A stretch of 64,000 bases of DNA from Klebsiella oxytoca (GCF_009707385.1 NZ_CP046115.1:2914001-2978000); one strand, 5' to 3'. Shown: positions 24,931-35,340, numbered from the stretch's first letter. The notes: generated from the sequence alone by a model not told the origin. Translations and numbers: made by a program.

Positions 24931-27366
24931 ATGTCTAACCAGGAACATCCTGGCGGTCTTAGCCGTCGAACGCTAATCAAATCTTCCGCTCTAGGCTCTC
25001 TGGCCCTCGCGGCCGGCGGGTTATCGTTACCCTTTAGCCTGCGTCATGCCGCCGCCGCAGTGCAAGAAGCCACTCAGGGCGAGGAACGTATTGTCTGGGG
25101 CGCCTGCTCGGTCAACTGCGGCAGCCGTTGCGCTCTGCGCTCTCACGTGCGCGACGACGAAGTGGTCTGGGTCGAAACCGACAATACCGGCGCGGATATT
25201 TATGGCGACCACCAGGTGCGCGCCTGCCTGCGCGGCCGCTCCATACGCCGACGCATTAATCATCCCGACCGCCTGAATTACCCCATGAAACGCGTCGGCA
25301 AACGCGGCGAAGGCAAATTTGTCCGCATTAGCTGGGAAGAAGCGCTGGATACGATTGCCGACAATCTCAAAAGAATCGTCAAAGATTACGGCAATGAAGC
25401 TGTTTACATTAACTACTCCTCCGGGATTGTCGGCGGCAACATGACCCGCTCATCGCCTACCGCCTCACCGGTTATGCGCCTGATGAACTGCTACGGCGGT
25501 TCGTTAAATCAATATGGAACCTATAGCACCGCGCAAATCGCCTGCGCTATGCCTTATACCTACGGCAGCAATGACGGTAACAGCACCTCCGATATTGAAA
25601 ACAGCAAGCTGGTGGTGATGTTCGGCAATAACCCGGCGGAAACCCGTATGAGCGGTGGCGGCATTACTTATTACCTGGAGCAGGCGCGCGAGCGCTCCAA
25701 TGCGCGGATGATCGTTATCGACCCGCGCTACACCGATACCGCAGCCGGGCGTGAAGATGAGTGGCTCCCTATTCGTCCCGGCACTGACGCCGCTCTGGTC
25801 GCGGGTATCGCCTGGGTATTAATTAACGAAAACCTGGTCGATCAGGCGTTTCTTGATAAGTATTGCGTCGGTTACGATGAAAAAACGCTCCCGCCGGATG
25901 CCCCGGCAAACGGCCATTATAAAGCCTATATTCTTGGCCAGGGCGATGACGGCACGGCTAAAACGCCACAGTGGGCCTCGCGGATTACGGGCATTCCCGT
26001 CGATCGCATTATCAAGCTGGCCCGGGAAATCGGCAGTACCAAACCCGCTTATATTTGCCAGGGATGGGGGCCGCAGCGCCAGGCTAATGGCGAACTGGCG
26101 GCGCGCGCTATCGCTATGCTGCCAATACTTACCGGTAACGTCGGCATCAGCGGCGGCAACAGCGGCGCGCGCGAATCTACCTATACCATCACCATTGAAC
26201 GCCTGCCGGTGTTAACCAACCCGGTAAAAACCGCCATCTCCTGCTTTAGCTGGACCGACGCCATCGCTCTCGGCCCGGAAATGACCGCCACCCGCGACGG
26301 CGTACGCGGCAAAGAGAAGCTGGATGTGCCGATTAAATTCTTCTGGAACTATGCCGGTAATACCATCATCAATCAGCACTCCGATATCAATAAAACCCAC
26401 GAAATCCTGCAGGACGACAGCAAGTGCGAAATGATCGTGGTTATCGAAAACTTTATGACCTCATCGGCCAAATATGCCGACATTCTGCTGCCGGACCTGA
26501 TGACCGTCGAGCAGGAAGATATCATTCCCAACGACTACGCCGGCAATATGGGATATCTCATTTTTATTCAACCGGTCACCTCCGCTAAATTCGAACGCAA
26601 GCCTATCTACTGGATCCTCAGCGAAGTGGCAAAACGCCTTGGCGATGATGTTCATCAGAAGTTTACCGAAGGCCGTACCCAGGAACAGTGGCTACAGCAT
26701 CTGTACGCGAAAATGCTGGCGAAAGATCCGGCGCTGCCGAGTTATGACGAACTGAAAAAGATGGGGATCTATAAGCGTAAAGACCCCAACGGCCACTTTG
26801 TCGCCTATCGTGACTTCCGCGAAGATCCACTCGCCAATCCGTTAAAAACTCCGTCGGGTAAAATTGAAATATACTCCAGCCGTCTGGCCGACATTGCGGC
26901 AACATGGCAGCTGGAAAAAGACGAAACCATCAGCCCATTACCGGTTTATGCTTCGACTTTCGAAGGCTGGGACGATCCTCTGCGCGATCAATACCCGCTG
27001 CAAATGTTCGGTTTCCACTATAAGGCTCGCACCCATTCAACCTACGGCAACGTTGATGTTTTGCAGGCGGCCTGCCGTCAGGAGGTGTGGATTAACCCTG
27101 TGGATGCCGGGAAACGCGGGATTAAAAACGGCGATATGGTGCGCGTATTTAACGCCCGCGGTGAGCTACGCATTGCGGCCAGGGTGACTCCGCGTATCAT
27201 GCCAGGCGTATCGGCGATGGGCCAGGGCGCCTGGCATGACGCGAATATGAACGGCGATCGCGTCGATCACGGCGCCTGTATCAATACGTTGACCACGCAT
27301 CGCCCTTCACCGCTGGCGAAAGGCAATCCGCAGCACACCAATCTGGTTGAAATCGAGAAGGTTTAA
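24931..27366 (+). CDS. ynfE: Tat-exported molybdoenzyme catalytic subunit YnfE (811 aa)
   Basis: Catalytic subunit of a DMSO-reductase-family enzyme in the periplasm, implicated in selenate reduction and S/N-oxide respiration in E. coli. The Tat motif is SRRTLIK (residues 11-17). A [4Fe-4S] site is formed by Cys59, Cys63, Cys67 and Cys99. The region YGTYSTAQIACAM is where the molybdenum-ligand serine is expected. The middle of the protein (SSGIVGGNMTRSSP) matches YnfE rather than its paralogue YnfF. Only this one paralogue is present, whereas E. coli K-12 has ynfE and ynfF in tandem. First gene of ynfE-ynfG-ynfH-dmsD. Confidence 0.95.
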   Translation: MSNQEHPGGLSRRTLIKSSALGSLALAAGGLSLPFSLRHAAAAVQEATQGEERIVWGACSVNCGSRCALRSHVRDDEVVWVETDNTGADIYGDHQVRACLRGRSIRRRINHPDRLNYPMKRVGKRGEGKFVRISWEEALDTIADNLKRIVKDYGNEAVYINYSSGIVGGNMTRSSPTASPVMRLMNCYGGSLNQYGTYSTAQIACAMPYTYGSNDGNSTSDIENSKLVVMFGNNPAETRMSGGGITYYLEQARERSNARMIVIDPRYTDTAAGREDEWLPIRPGTDAALVAGIAWVLINENLVDQAFLDKYCVGYDEKTLPPDAPANGHYKAYILGQGDDGTAKTPQWASRITGIPVDRIIKLAREIGSTKPAYICQGWGPQRQANGELAARAIAMLPILTGNVGISGGNSGARESTYTITIERLPVLTNPVKTAISCFSWTDAIALGPEMTATRDGVRGKEKLDVPIKFFWNYAGNTIINQHSDINKTHEILQDDSKCEMIVVIENFMTSSAKYADILLPDLMTVEQEDIIPNDYAGNMGYLIFIQPVTSAKFERKPIYWILSEVAKRLGDDVHQKFTEGRTQEQWLQHLYAKMLAKDPALPSYDELKKMGIYKRKDPNGHFVAYRDFREDPLANPLKTPSGKIEIYSSRLADIAATWQLEKDETISPLPVYASTFEGWDDPLRDQYPLQMFGFHYKARTHSTYGNVDVLQAACRQEVWINPVDAGKRGIKNGDMVRVFNARGELRIAARVTPRIMPGVSAMGQGAWHDANMNGDRVDHGACINTLTTHRPSPLAKGNPQHTNLVEIEKV

Positions 27367-27376
27367 GGAGTAAACC

Positions 27377-27994
27377 ATGAGCGCTCAGTATGGATTTTTT
27401 ATCGATTCCGCCCGCTGCACCGGCTGTAAAACCTGCGAGCTGGCCTGTAAAGACTATAAAAACTTAACGCCTGACGTCAGCTTTCGCCGTATTTACGAAT
27501 ACGCCGGCGGAGACTGGCAGGAGGATAACGGCGTCTGGAATCAAAACGTCTTCGCCTACTATCTGTCCATCGCCTGTAACCACTGCGCAGATCCGGCCTG
27601 TACTAAAGTGTGCCCCAGTGGCGCAATGCACAAGCGCGAAGATGGTTTCGTGGTGGTAGACGAAGAGGTCTGCATCGGTTGCCGATACTGCCATATGGCC
27701 TGCCCGTACGGCGCCCCGCAGTACAACGCGGCAAAAGGCCATATGACCAAGTGCGACGGCTGCTACGACCGCGTTGCTGAGGGTAAAAAACCGATTTGCG
27801 TCGAGTCCTGCCCGCTGCGGGCGCTGGACTTTGGCCCCATCGAAGAGCTTCGCGAAAAGCACGGGCAGCTTGCCGCCGTCGCGCCGCTGCCGTCAGCGCA
27901 CTTTACCAGGCCGAGTATCGTAATCAAACCGAACGCTAACGCACGTCCGTGCGGCGATACCACCGGCTATCTGGCCAATCCGAAGGAGGTATAA
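27377..27994 (+). CDS. ynfG: Four-cluster iron-sulphur subunit YnfG (205 aa)
   Basis: DmsB-type electron-transfer subunit. Four ferredoxin-like cysteine groups are visible: CTGCKTCELAC, CNHCADPACTKVC, CIGCRYCHMAC and CDGC...CVESC. It carries electrons from the membrane subunit YnfH to YnfE. GGAG precedes the ATG 10 bp after ynfE, and AAGGAGGT at its 3' end serves as the ynfH ribosome-binding site. Confidence 0.97.
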   Translation: MSAQYGFFIDSARCTGCKTCELACKDYKNLTPDVSFRRIYEYAGGDWQEDNGVWNQNVFAYYLSIACNHCADPACTKVCPSGAMHKREDGFVVVDEEVCIGCRYCHMACPYGAPQYNAAKGHMTKCDGCYDRVAEGKKPICVESCPLRALDFGPIEELREKHGQLAAVAPLPSAHFTRPSIVIKPNANARPCGDTTGYLANPKEV

Positions 27995-27995
27995 A

Positions 27996-28853
27996 ATGGG
28001 AAATGGATGGCATGAATGGCCGCTGGTACTGTTTACGGTACTGGGCCAAAGCGTTGCAGGAGCGATTATCGTCAGCGGGCTCGGCTGGCTTTCGCTGAAT
28101 AACAACTCCGAAGCCCGACAACGTCTGGTGCGTTGCATGTTTTTTGTCTGGCTGGTAATGGGAGTCGGTTTTCTGGCATCAATCATCCACCTTGGCTCGC
28201 CGCTGCGGGCATTTAACTCCCTCAATCGGATAGGATCATCGGCGTTAAGTAATGAAATCGCCAGCGGCGCACTATTTTTCACCGTCGGCGGTTTCTGGTG
28301 GCTCATCACGTTTCTCGGCAAAATGCCGCGGATTCTGGCGAAAGCCTGGCTCCTGCTCACCATGCTTCTCGGCTGCCTGTTCGTCCTCGAGATGACCTTT
28401 GTATATCAAATCGATACCGTACCGACCTGGTACAATGTCTACACCACCGCCGCCTTTTTCCTGACTATGGTGCTGTGCGGGCCGCTTTTCGCCGCCCTGC
28501 TGCTGCGTATCGCCAATGTGCCTTTTAAAGGCAGAGTCTTCGCCTCGATGAGCGTACTTGCACTCCTGGCAAGCCTGGCGGTAGTCATTTTGCAGAATAG
28601 TGAACTGGCGGAGATCCACAGCTCCGTTCAGCAGGCCAGCACCCTGCTGCCAAACTATGGCTGGCTACAAATCCTGCGCCTGGTACTTTTAACGCTGGGG
28701 CTTGGCTGCTGGATCTGCCCGTTGGCAAGAAAGCAAAACCCGCATATCGCCAGCTTGCTGCTCGGCCTGCTGCTGGTATTTTTCGGCGAGTTTATTGGTC
28801 GCGGACTGTTTTATGGTCTCCATATGACCGTTGGTACGGCGATTGCCGGTTAA
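27996..28853 (+). CDS. ynfH: Membrane anchor subunit YnfH (285 aa)
   Basis: DmsC-type polytopic inner-membrane protein with about eight hydrophobic helices, starting MGNGWHEWPLVLFTVLGQS. It anchors YnfEG and oxidises menaquinol. It begins two bases after the ynfG stop with a near-consensus Shine-Dalgarno, showing translational linkage. Confidence 0.96.
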   Translation: MGNGWHEWPLVLFTVLGQSVAGAIIVSGLGWLSLNNNSEARQRLVRCMFFVWLVMGVGFLASIIHLGSPLRAFNSLNRIGSSALSNEIASGALFFTVGGFWWLITFLGKMPRILAKAWLLLTMLLGCLFVLEMTFVYQIDTVPTWYNVYTTAAFFLTMVLCGPLFAALLLRIANVPFKGRVFASMSVLALLASLAVVILQNSELAEIHSSVQQASTLLPNYGWLQILRLVLLTLGLGCWICPLARKQNPHIASLLLGLLLVFFGEFIGRGLFYGLHMTVGTAIAG

Positions 28854-28896
28854 TGTATGTAGGGGTGCCTCGCACCCTGTGCTCTAAGGAATAGGT

Positions 28897-29505
28897 ATGA
28901 TGCAACCGCAAGAACGCGACGCCATCGCACTCAGCGCCCGTACGCTGGGCGCTCTGTTTTCTTTTTCGCCACACAGCGAGCAGGCCGCTCCGCTGGTTGC
29001 GGCCCTGCGCGATGGTAGCTGGCAAAGCCAGTGGCCCTGGCCGATAGCTGATGGCCTGGCGGCACGGTTCGCCACCGATAGTGATGAACCCTTACCTGAG
29101 GCCTGGCAGCGGTTGTTTATCGGGCCATGGGCTCTCCCTGCGCCGCCGTGGGGCTCCGTCTGGCTGGATAAAGAAAGCGTGCTGTTCGGCGACTCGACGC
29201 TGGCGCTGCGCGAATGGATGCGGGCAAACGGCATCGCGCTGTCTGAGCAGCGCGCTGAGCCGGAAGACCACTTCGGTACTCTGCTGCTACTGGCGGCATG
29301 GCTCTGCGAGTCCGGCCAGGATGAGGCATTCAACCAGCTTCTGGCCTGGCATCTTCTGCCGTGGTCAGGCCGCTTCCTGAGCGTATTTATCGCCGACGCC
29401 GGCAACCCTTTTTATCAGGCGCTGGGTGAGCTGGCGCAGGGGACGCTGGCGCAATGGCAGGCACTGCTGCCCTGTGCGGTCGTCGAAAAACCTCTCTACC
29501 GTTAA
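28897..29505 (+). CDS. dmsD: Tat proofreading chaperone DmsD (202 aa)
   Basis: Redox-enzyme maturation protein of the TorD/DmsD family, which binds the twin-arginine leaders of DmsA and YnfE until cofactor loading is complete. The all-helical protein contains the conserved PWALPAPPWGSVWLDKESVL and EPEDHFGTLLLLAAWL blocks. It is separated from ynfH by 43 bp holding a small GGGTGC/GCACCC hairpin, and it starts at an ATG pair after AAGGA. A terminator closes the operon. Confidence 0.96.
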   Translation: MMQPQERDAIALSARTLGALFSFSPHSEQAAPLVAALRDGSWQSQWPWPIADGLAARFATDSDEPLPEAWQRLFIGPWALPAPPWGSVWLDKESVLFGDSTLALREWMRANGIALSEQRAEPEDHFGTLLLLAAWLCESGQDEAFNQLLAWHLLPWSGRFLSVFIADAGNPFYQALGELAQGTLAQWQALLPCAVVEKPLYR

Positions 29506-29513
29506 TCCTCTTA

Positions 29514-29544
29514 ATTATGCCCGCTGGTCGGGCATAATCTTTTT
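29514..29544 (+). terminator. Rho-independent terminator of the ynfE-dmsD operon
   Basis: ATTATGCCCG/CGGGCATAAT, a 10-bp perfect stem with a CTGGT loop and five T, directly after dmsD. Confidence 0.9.
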
Positions 29545-29680
29545 GTGACAACGTCACCTCTGTAATCATTCGCACTTATCGCTTTTGCGCATATCTTTAT
29601 TCCGGGTGAAAATAAGGCTCTTCTTTACGCCACCGTATCCGCAGATGCATCAACTTCATGCTTATCCCGATCTTCAGGTT

Positions 29681-30940
29681 ATGTTTCGCCGCCTGGCAAT
29701 CGCTATACTGGTCGGCATCTTCGCCGCTCTCGCGGTCGCCCTCTTTCGTCATGCGATGACCGGCCTGGAAATCCTGTTTCTCAGCAATACCAGCGGCAGC
29801 CTGGTCAATGCCGCCGCATCGATGCCAGGGTGGCGTCGCTTGCTAACGCCCGCGCTTGGCGGCCTGGCGGCGGGGGGGCTGCTTTGGATCTGGCAGTGCC
29901 GCATGAACGAACGTCCGCGAGCGGCAACAGATTATATGGAGGCCCTTGAGACTGGCGACGGCATGTTTGATACGCCCGCCAGCCTCGTTAAATCACTGGC
30001 TTCTCTGTTGGTGGTGACAACAGGCAGCGCCATTGGCCGCGAGGGAGCGATGATCCTGCTGGCCGCGCTGGCAGCATCATGGTTTGCCCGCCGCTTTACG
30101 CCGAAAAACGAGTGGAAACTGTGGGTCGCCTGCGGAGCCGCTGCCGGTATGGCCAGCGCCTATCACGCTCCGCTTGCCGGAAGTCTGTTTATTGCTGAGA
30201 TCTTATTTGGCACCCTGATGCTGGCCTCGCTTGGCCCGGTGGTGATTGCCGCGGTGGTCGCCCTGCTGCTGACCAATTTGCTCAACGGCGGCTCAGCTCC
30301 GCTCTACCACGTTGAATTTCACGAAACCATGGGCGCAATGCACTATGCGCTGATGCTGGCTACGGCTCTGCTGGCCGGGCTATGCGGCCCGTTATTTATC
30401 TGGCTGATGGGCTATAGCCATCGGTGCTTTGTCCGGCTCCAACTTTCATCGCCGTGGCAGCTGGCCCTCGGCGGCCTTATCGTCGGCCTGCTGTCGCTGA
30501 TGGTTCCGGCAGTATGGGGAAATGGCTATAGCGTTGTACAAAGCTATCTTCTGTCGCCGCCCCTGTTTAGCTCAGTATTTATGGTGTTTGTCTGCAAGCT
30601 ATTCGCTGTACTGGCCAGCAGCGGCTCCGGCGCCCCGGGCGGCGTGTTTACGCCAACGCTATTTGTCGGTCTCGGCGTCGGTATGCTATTCGCGAACCTG
30701 ACGGGGCTATGGCTGCCTGATTATCAGGGGATTGCGATAATGATGGGATTAACCGGGATGGCGGCATTTCTGGCTGCCACAACCCATGCGCCGATTATGT
30801 CAACGCTGATGATTTGTGAAATGACCGGACAGTACGTTTTACTGCCCGGTTTACTGATTGCCAGCGTGCTGGCATCGGTGATATCGCGGACGTTACGCCG
30901 GGATTCGATCTACCGCCATCATCTCGCCGAGCATCGATAA
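29681..30940 (+). CDS. clcB: ClC-type chloride channel/transporter ClcB (419 aa)
   Basis: Voltage-gated-type ClC family inner-membrane protein. Signature segments are [20 protein letters not shown] (the G-x-E-G helix), [15 protein letters not shown] and [16 protein letters not shown]. It is thought to act in the acid response with ClcA in E. coli. The ATG at 29681 gives 419 residues and matches the E. coli N-terminus; the longer frame from 29585 adds an unconserved soluble leader. Its 3' end overlaps the convergent bioD2 by 48 bp. Confidence 0.94.
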   Translation: MFRRLAIAILVGIFAALAVALFRHAMTGLEILFLSNTSGSLVNAAASMPGWRRLLTPALGGLAAGGLLWIWQCRMNERPRAATDYMEALETGDGMFDTPASLVKSLASLLVVTTGSAIGREGAMILLAALAASWFARRFTPKNEWKLWVACGAAAGMASAYHAPLAGSLFIAEILFGTLMLASLGPVVIAAVVALLLTNLLNGGSAPLYHVEFHETMGAMHYALMLATALLAGLCGPLFIWLMGYSHRCFVRLQLSSPWQLALGGLIVGLLSLMVPAVWGNGYSVVQSYLLSPPLFSSVFMVFVCKLFAVLASSGSGAPGGVFTPTLFVGLGVGMLFANLTGLWLPDYQGIAIMMGLTGMAAFLAATTHAPIMSTLMICEMTGQYVLLPGLLIASVLASVISRTLRRDSIYRHHLAEHR

Positions 30941-31588
30941 GTCGATATACTGGCTCAGCTCACGCTGTTCTGCGCGCGGTAAATAGGGTAATTCGCCGAT
31001 AAGCGGCGCCGGCAATTTTTTACTCAGCACATCGATGATTTCAGCGTAGTGCGCCAGACCCGGGTTAATGCGGTTAGCTACCCAGCCAATCAGCGGCAGG
31101 CCATCGTTGGCAATCGCCTGCGCGGTAAGCAGGGCATGGTTGATACAGCCCTCCTGAATACCAACCACCATTAATACCGGCAGCTGTTCCTGCACCACCC
31201 ATTCTGAAAGCGGACGCAGGTCGTTCATCAGGCTACGCCAGCCGCCGGTGCCTTCAACCACCACATGTTCCACCTGGCCGCTGAGACGCTGCAGGCCATC
31301 CGAAAGCAGTCCGTAGTTGATCGGGCAGCTGTGCGCCACGCTGCTTTCATCTTCGCTTAACGCGATGGGATTGACAGCATCATACGGTAACACCAGCGAA
31401 GACACGCTCTGTAAGACCAGCGCATCTTTGTTCCGCAGTCCGTCAGGCGTCTCTTTACTACCCTTCGCCACAGGCTTGTACCCGGCGACGCTTTTGCCGC
31501 TGGCAGCCAGTGCCTGCAACAGCGCACGGGAAACCACTGTCTTTCCGACAGCAGTGTCAGTACCTGTTATGAAGAAACGCTTAAACAT
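30893..31588 (-). CDS. bioD2: Dethiobiotin synthetase paralogue BioD2/YnfK (231 aa)
   Basis: ATP-dependent carboxylase that closes the ureido ring of dethiobiotin, or a paralogue with that fold. Walker [10 protein letters not shown] lies at residues 9-17, the [21 protein letters not shown] block contacts the substrate, and [11 protein letters not shown] is the nucleotide-specificity loop. It is not in a bio operon, as in E. coli ynfK. The ATG at 31588 gives 231 residues as in E. coli. Confidence 0.93.
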   Translation of the reverse strand: MFKRFFITGTDTAVGKTVVSRALLQALAASGKSVAGYKPVAKGSKETPDGLRNKDALVLQSVSSLVLPYDAVNPIALSEDESSVAHSCPINYGLLSDGLQRLSGQVEHVVVEGTGGWRSLMNDLRPLSEWVVQEQLPVLMVVGIQEGCINHALLTAQAIANDGLPLIGWVANRINPGLAHYAEIIDVLSKKLPAPLIGELPYLPRAEQRELSQYIDLSMLGEMMAVDRIPA

Positions 31589-31715
31589 CACTAACCCCAC
31601 AGTTATGTTGATGAAATATACGGGAGAGAAATAATCAACTGTGGAAAAAGTCTACGCGAAGCGGCCCAAGGCCGGCTTGAGATAGCGCAATTTTTGGTGT
31701 GAATACGAAAAAATG

Positions 31716-32936
31716 TTAACCCTGTAACAGTCGTATCAGCAGCGATCCGTTATAGAGGGCATCCTTGACTAAGGCCGCGCCAGCCATCGTTCCCCGGTTA
31801 GAAAATTGAGTGCTTTCTACCGCGATATGTCGGCTGTAAGCCGGTAACGATTGTTGCCGAATACAATCAGATATTGCCGGAAACAGGATGTCCGACGCCT
31901 GGTTAAAAGGAGAGCCAATGAGGATTTTTTGCGGATTGAAGAGGTTCACCATAATTGCCAGAATTCGCCCGACATGGTTCCCTACGCCGCTGATAATGTC
32001 GCGCGCCAGTAAATCTCCCTGCAGCGCGGCCTGACACAGCCACTCCACGCTTAGCGGCTGCTGGTGCAGCATCGAACTCATCGATTTAGCCATTCGCACC
32101 TGCGCCAGCTCCAGCACGCTCTCCACGCTGGCGATGGTCTCCAGACAGCCGTGGTTGCCACAGTAACAGCGCTTACCATAAGGATCGACCTGGGTGTGTC
32201 CAATTTCCACCAGGCTACTGCTGCCGGCATGCAGCAGGCGTCCATCGGTGATCACGCCTGCGCCCACGTTATGGTCAATCACCACCTGAACCACGTCCCG
32301 CGCGCCTCTTGACGCGCCAAACAACGATTCGGCCATGGTCCACGCGCTGATATCGTGCTGAATGTAAACCGACACGCCGGTATGGTTAGCTAAAATCTCG
32401 CCAAGCGGCATATCCTTAACGTCTTCATAAAAAGGCATCCGATGAATGATACCGTTCTCAGTATCAATAATCCCCGGCATGGTGACGGCGATGGCGGTTA
32501 AACGTTCCAGCTTCTTTTGGTGACGAATAAAAAACTGATCAACGTGATCGAGCAAGCGGGTCGCGAAAGGCTGAACGTGCTGTATTTCCAGTTCCAGCTG
32601 CTCTTCCACTACCAGCGCGCTGCTTAAATCCCGAAGCGCGAGATGGATTTCGCCGCGGCTGATACGCACAGAGAGATAATGCCAGGCTTCGGTTTCCACC
32701 ATTAACCCAACGGCAGGTCGTCCCCGGCTTCCGGGTTCCTGTATTTCCGTTTCCTGGACCAGATGAGCTTCCAGCATTTCGCGGACAATTTTGGTGATAC
32801 TGGCGGGGGCCAGCTGCGCGAAGCGCGAAAGGTCGATGCGCGATACCGGGCCAAGCTGATCAATCAGGCGATAAACCGCGCCCGCGTTGGTCTGCTTTAT
32901 TTGATCGATATGGCCTGGCTGACTGTCCGCTACCAC
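31716..32936 (-). CDS. mlc: ROK-family glucose-PTS-responsive repressor Mlc (406 aa)
   Basis: Transcriptional repressor of ptsG, manXYZ, ptsHI and malT, inactivated when dephosphorylated EIICB-Glc sequesters it at the membrane. The N-terminal winged helix is at residues 12-70 (LIDQLGPVSRIDLSRFAQLA), and the C-terminal ROK domain has the zinc site His247, Cys257, Cys259 and Cys264. Length equals the E. coli protein. A good Mlc operator lies 13 bp upstream of the start, fitting autoregulation. Confidence 0.97.
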   Translation of the reverse strand: MVADSQPGHIDQIKQTNAGAVYRLIDQLGPVSRIDLSRFAQLAPASITKIVREMLEAHLVQETEIQEPGSRGRPAVGLMVETEAWHYLSVRISRGEIHLALRDLSSALVVEEQLELEIQHVQPFATRLLDHVDQFFIRHQKKLERLTAIAVTMPGIIDTENGIIHRMPFYEDVKDMPLGEILANHTGVSVYIQHDISAWTMAESLFGASRGARDVVQVVIDHNVGAGVITDGRLLHAGSSSLVEIGHTQVDPYGKRCYCGNHGCLETIASVESVLELAQVRMAKSMSSMLHQQPLSVEWLCQAALQGDLLARDIISGVGNHVGRILAIMVNLFNPQKILIGSPFNQASDILFPAISDCIRQQSLPAYSRHIAVESTQFSNRGTMAGAALVKDALYNGSLLIRLLQG

Positions 32937-32948
32937 CGTTGACTCCCT

Positions 32949-32970
32949 TTATTTTCGCGCTTCGAAATAA
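32949..32970 (-). promoter_or_regulatory. Mlc operator, autoregulatory site of mlc
   Basis: TTATTTTCGCGCTTCGAAATAA shows TTATTT/AAATAA arms around a CG-rich core, matching the recognised Mlc pattern of AT-rich arms with a central spacer. It lies directly upstream of mlc. Confidence 0.7.
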
Positions 32971-33069
32971 ACTGAGGGCTATGGTGAAACACTTCAACGG
33001 TACTCGTCAAATTTTTGCTTAGCCTTGTGATTTACCGCACATTTTTAGCCCTTATTTGTCTTAAAAATC

Positions 33070-33963
33070 TCACGTAACGCTGGCAAGCAGCGATTCACGA
33101 AAACGTCGGGCCGCCTGCCCCTGTTCGCGATGCTTAGACCACACCAGCCACATTTCCGATATCGCGTCCTGTTCTTCGATGGGCAGCCAACACATATCCG
33201 ACAGCTGAACCCGCCTGAACGACGCCGGCAATATCGACACCCCCAGCCCGGCGGCAACCAGGCCGATGATAGTCATCGCTTCCCCCACCTCCTGAGTAAT
33301 GACCGGCGTCAGCCCGTAGCGGCGCATCAAGCCCAGAATATCGTCATACAGGCCGGTACCGACATGGGGATCGAAAAACACGAACGGCTCCCGCGCCAGT
33401 TCTCGCAGGCTAACGGCAGGCTGAGTCGCCAGCGGGTGATCCCTCGGTACCATCGCCAGCAGCGGCTCACGCAGCACTCTCTCCCAGAGCAGCGTATCCG
33501 GCAGTTGCGTATTACGCATTAGCCCCAGATCCAGCGCGCCTTCGTTCAGCGGGACGATTTGCTCACGGGTATTGGTTTCCCGAGTCTGAATATGCACATC
33601 AGGGTAACGGCGGCGAAAAGTCGACAGCGTGTCAGATACCGCCTTGATAAAGGGCGCCGAAGAGGTAAACCCGATGCGCAGCTCGCCGGTTTCCCCCTGA
33701 TGCAGACGCGCGGCGCGCGCGGCGGCATCGTCTACCTGAGCGAGGATCTGTCGGCTGTCGGCCAAAAACTGCCTTCCTGCCTCGGTCAGGCTGACGCTAC
33801 GGTTAGTTCGGGCAAAAAGACGGGCGCCAATTTGCTGTTCGAGGATTTGAATCTGCTGGCTGAGCGGCGGCTGAGAGATGTTCAGCCGCGCCGCCGCATG
33901 GCCGAAATGCAGCTCTTCAGCTACCGCAATAAAGTAACGCAGATGGCGCAGTTCAATATTCAT
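33070..33963 (-). CDS. ynfL: LysR-family regulator YnfL (297 aa)
   Basis: The N-terminal helix-turn-helix (LRYFIAVAEELHFGHAAARL, then NISQPPLSQQIQILE) belongs to the BenM/CatM-like branch. The effector domain follows. Length and neighbours match E. coli ynfL, divergent from the MFS gene ynfM, which it probably controls. Confidence 0.95.
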   Translation of the reverse strand: MNIELRHLRYFIAVAEELHFGHAAARLNISQPPLSQQIQILEQQIGARLFARTNRSVSLTEAGRQFLADSRQILAQVDDAAARAARLHQGETGELRIGFTSSAPFIKAVSDTLSTFRRRYPDVHIQTRETNTREQIVPLNEGALDLGLMRNTQLPDTLLWERVLREPLLAMVPRDHPLATQPAVSLRELAREPFVFFDPHVGTGLYDDILGLMRRYGLTPVITQEVGEAMTIIGLVAAGLGVSILPASFRRVQLSDMCWLPIEEQDAISEMWLVWSKHREQGQAARRFRESLLASVT

Positions 33964-34079
33964 ATTTAAAACATCTTATTTGAGATTATTAATATATTAG
34001 ACAGAATATTTACCTTTTCATACTCTGAATAAGGGGCCAATGCGCCGCTCAACTCTCTGTTAAACAGCAAGGATTTTCC

Positions 34080-35330
34080 GTGAGTCGTACAACTACCGCT
34101 GATACCGTCCCGGCACACGACATCAGCGACATGATTGCACCGCAGCCAAATCAGTTTATTAAACGCGGTACTCCGCAATTTATTCGCGTTACTCTCGCCC
34201 TCTTTTCTGCCGGACTGGCGACCTTCGCGCTGCTTTATTGTGTGCAGCCGATCCTGCCGGTGCTCTCCAGCGAATTTGGCGTCTCACCGGCCAGCAGTAG
34301 TATTTCCCTGTCGATTTCCACGGCCATGCTGGCGGTGGGCCTGCTGTTTACCGGGCCATTATCCGACGCTATTGGCCGCAAGCAGGTGATGGTTACCGCG
34401 CTAATGCTGGCTTCCTGCTGCTCCCTGCTGTCGACGATGATGTCCAGCTGGCATGGGATCCTGATTATGCGAGCCCTGATTGGCCTGTCATTAAGCGGCG
34501 TGGCGGCGGTCGGTATGACCTACCTGAGCGAAGAGATCCACCCCAGCGTAGTGGCTTTCTCCATGGGGCTGTATATCAGCGGTAACTCTATTGGCGGTAT
34601 GAGCGGCCGTCTGCTGACCGGGGTATTCACTGATTTTTTCGGCTGGCGAATTGCGCTGGCGGTCATTAGCGGCTTTGCCCTCGCCGCAGCGCTGATGTTC
34701 TGGCGTATTTTGCCGGAATCGCGCCACTTTCGTCCGACCTCGCTGCGGCCAAAATCGTTGCTGATCAACTTTCGCCTGCACTGGCGCGATCGCGGACTGC
34801 CGTTGCTGTTTCTCGAAGGTTTTTTGTTAATGGGGGCATTCGTCACTCTGTTTAACTATATCGGTTATCGTCTGATGCTCTCGCCGTGGTCGCTTAGCCA
34901 GGCGGTGGTCGGCCTGCTTTCGGTAGCCTATTTGACCGGAACCTGGAGTTCGCCAAAAGCCGGCGCGATGACCGTTCGCTACGGACGCGGTCCGGTGATG
35001 CTGTTCTCGACGGCGGTGATGCTCGGCGGCCTCCTGTTGACCCTGTTCTCTTCGCTGTGGCTGATTTTTCTCGGCATGCTGCTGTTCTCGGCGGGTTTTT
35101 TCGCGGCACACTCGGTAGCCAGCAGTTGGATTGGCCCACGAGCCCGTCGCGCACGCGGCCAGGCCTCGTCGCTCTATTTATTCAGTTACTACCTGGGTTC
35201 GAGCATGGCGGGAACATTTGGCGGTATTTTCTGGCATAACTACGGCTGGAACGGCGTAGGCGGGTTTATCGCTCTGTTGTTAATAGCGGCACTGCTCACC
35301 GGCGCTTGTCTGCACAAGCGTCTGAAATAA
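34080..35330 (+). CDS. ynfM: MFS exporter YnfM (416 aa)
   Basis: Twelve-segment major facilitator of the drug:H+ antiporter-1 type; the E. coli homologue has been linked to arabinose-like compound efflux in annotations. The motif A segment is GPLSDAIGRKQVM. GTG is the start codon, with AAGGA six bases before it, and the N-terminal SRTTTADTVPA aligns with the E. coli protein. Divergent from ynfL across 116 bp; a hairpin terminator follows. Confidence 0.95.
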   Translation: MSRTTTADTVPAHDISDMIAPQPNQFIKRGTPQFIRVTLALFSAGLATFALLYCVQPILPVLSSEFGVSPASSSISLSISTAMLAVGLLFTGPLSDAIGRKQVMVTALMLASCCSLLSTMMSSWHGILIMRALIGLSLSGVAAVGMTYLSEEIHPSVVAFSMGLYISGNSIGGMSGRLLTGVFTDFFGWRIALAVISGFALAAALMFWRILPESRHFRPTSLRPKSLLINFRLHWRDRGLPLLFLEGFLLMGAFVTLFNYIGYRLMLSPWSLSQAVVGLLSVAYLTGTWSSPKAGAMTVRYGRGPVMLFSTAVMLGGLLLTLFSSLWLIFLGMLLFSAGFFAAHSVASSWIGPRARRARGQASSLYLFSYYLGSSMAGTFGGIFWHNYGWNGVGGFIALLLIAALLTGACLHKRLK

Positions 35331-35340
35331 CGCAGTTAAC

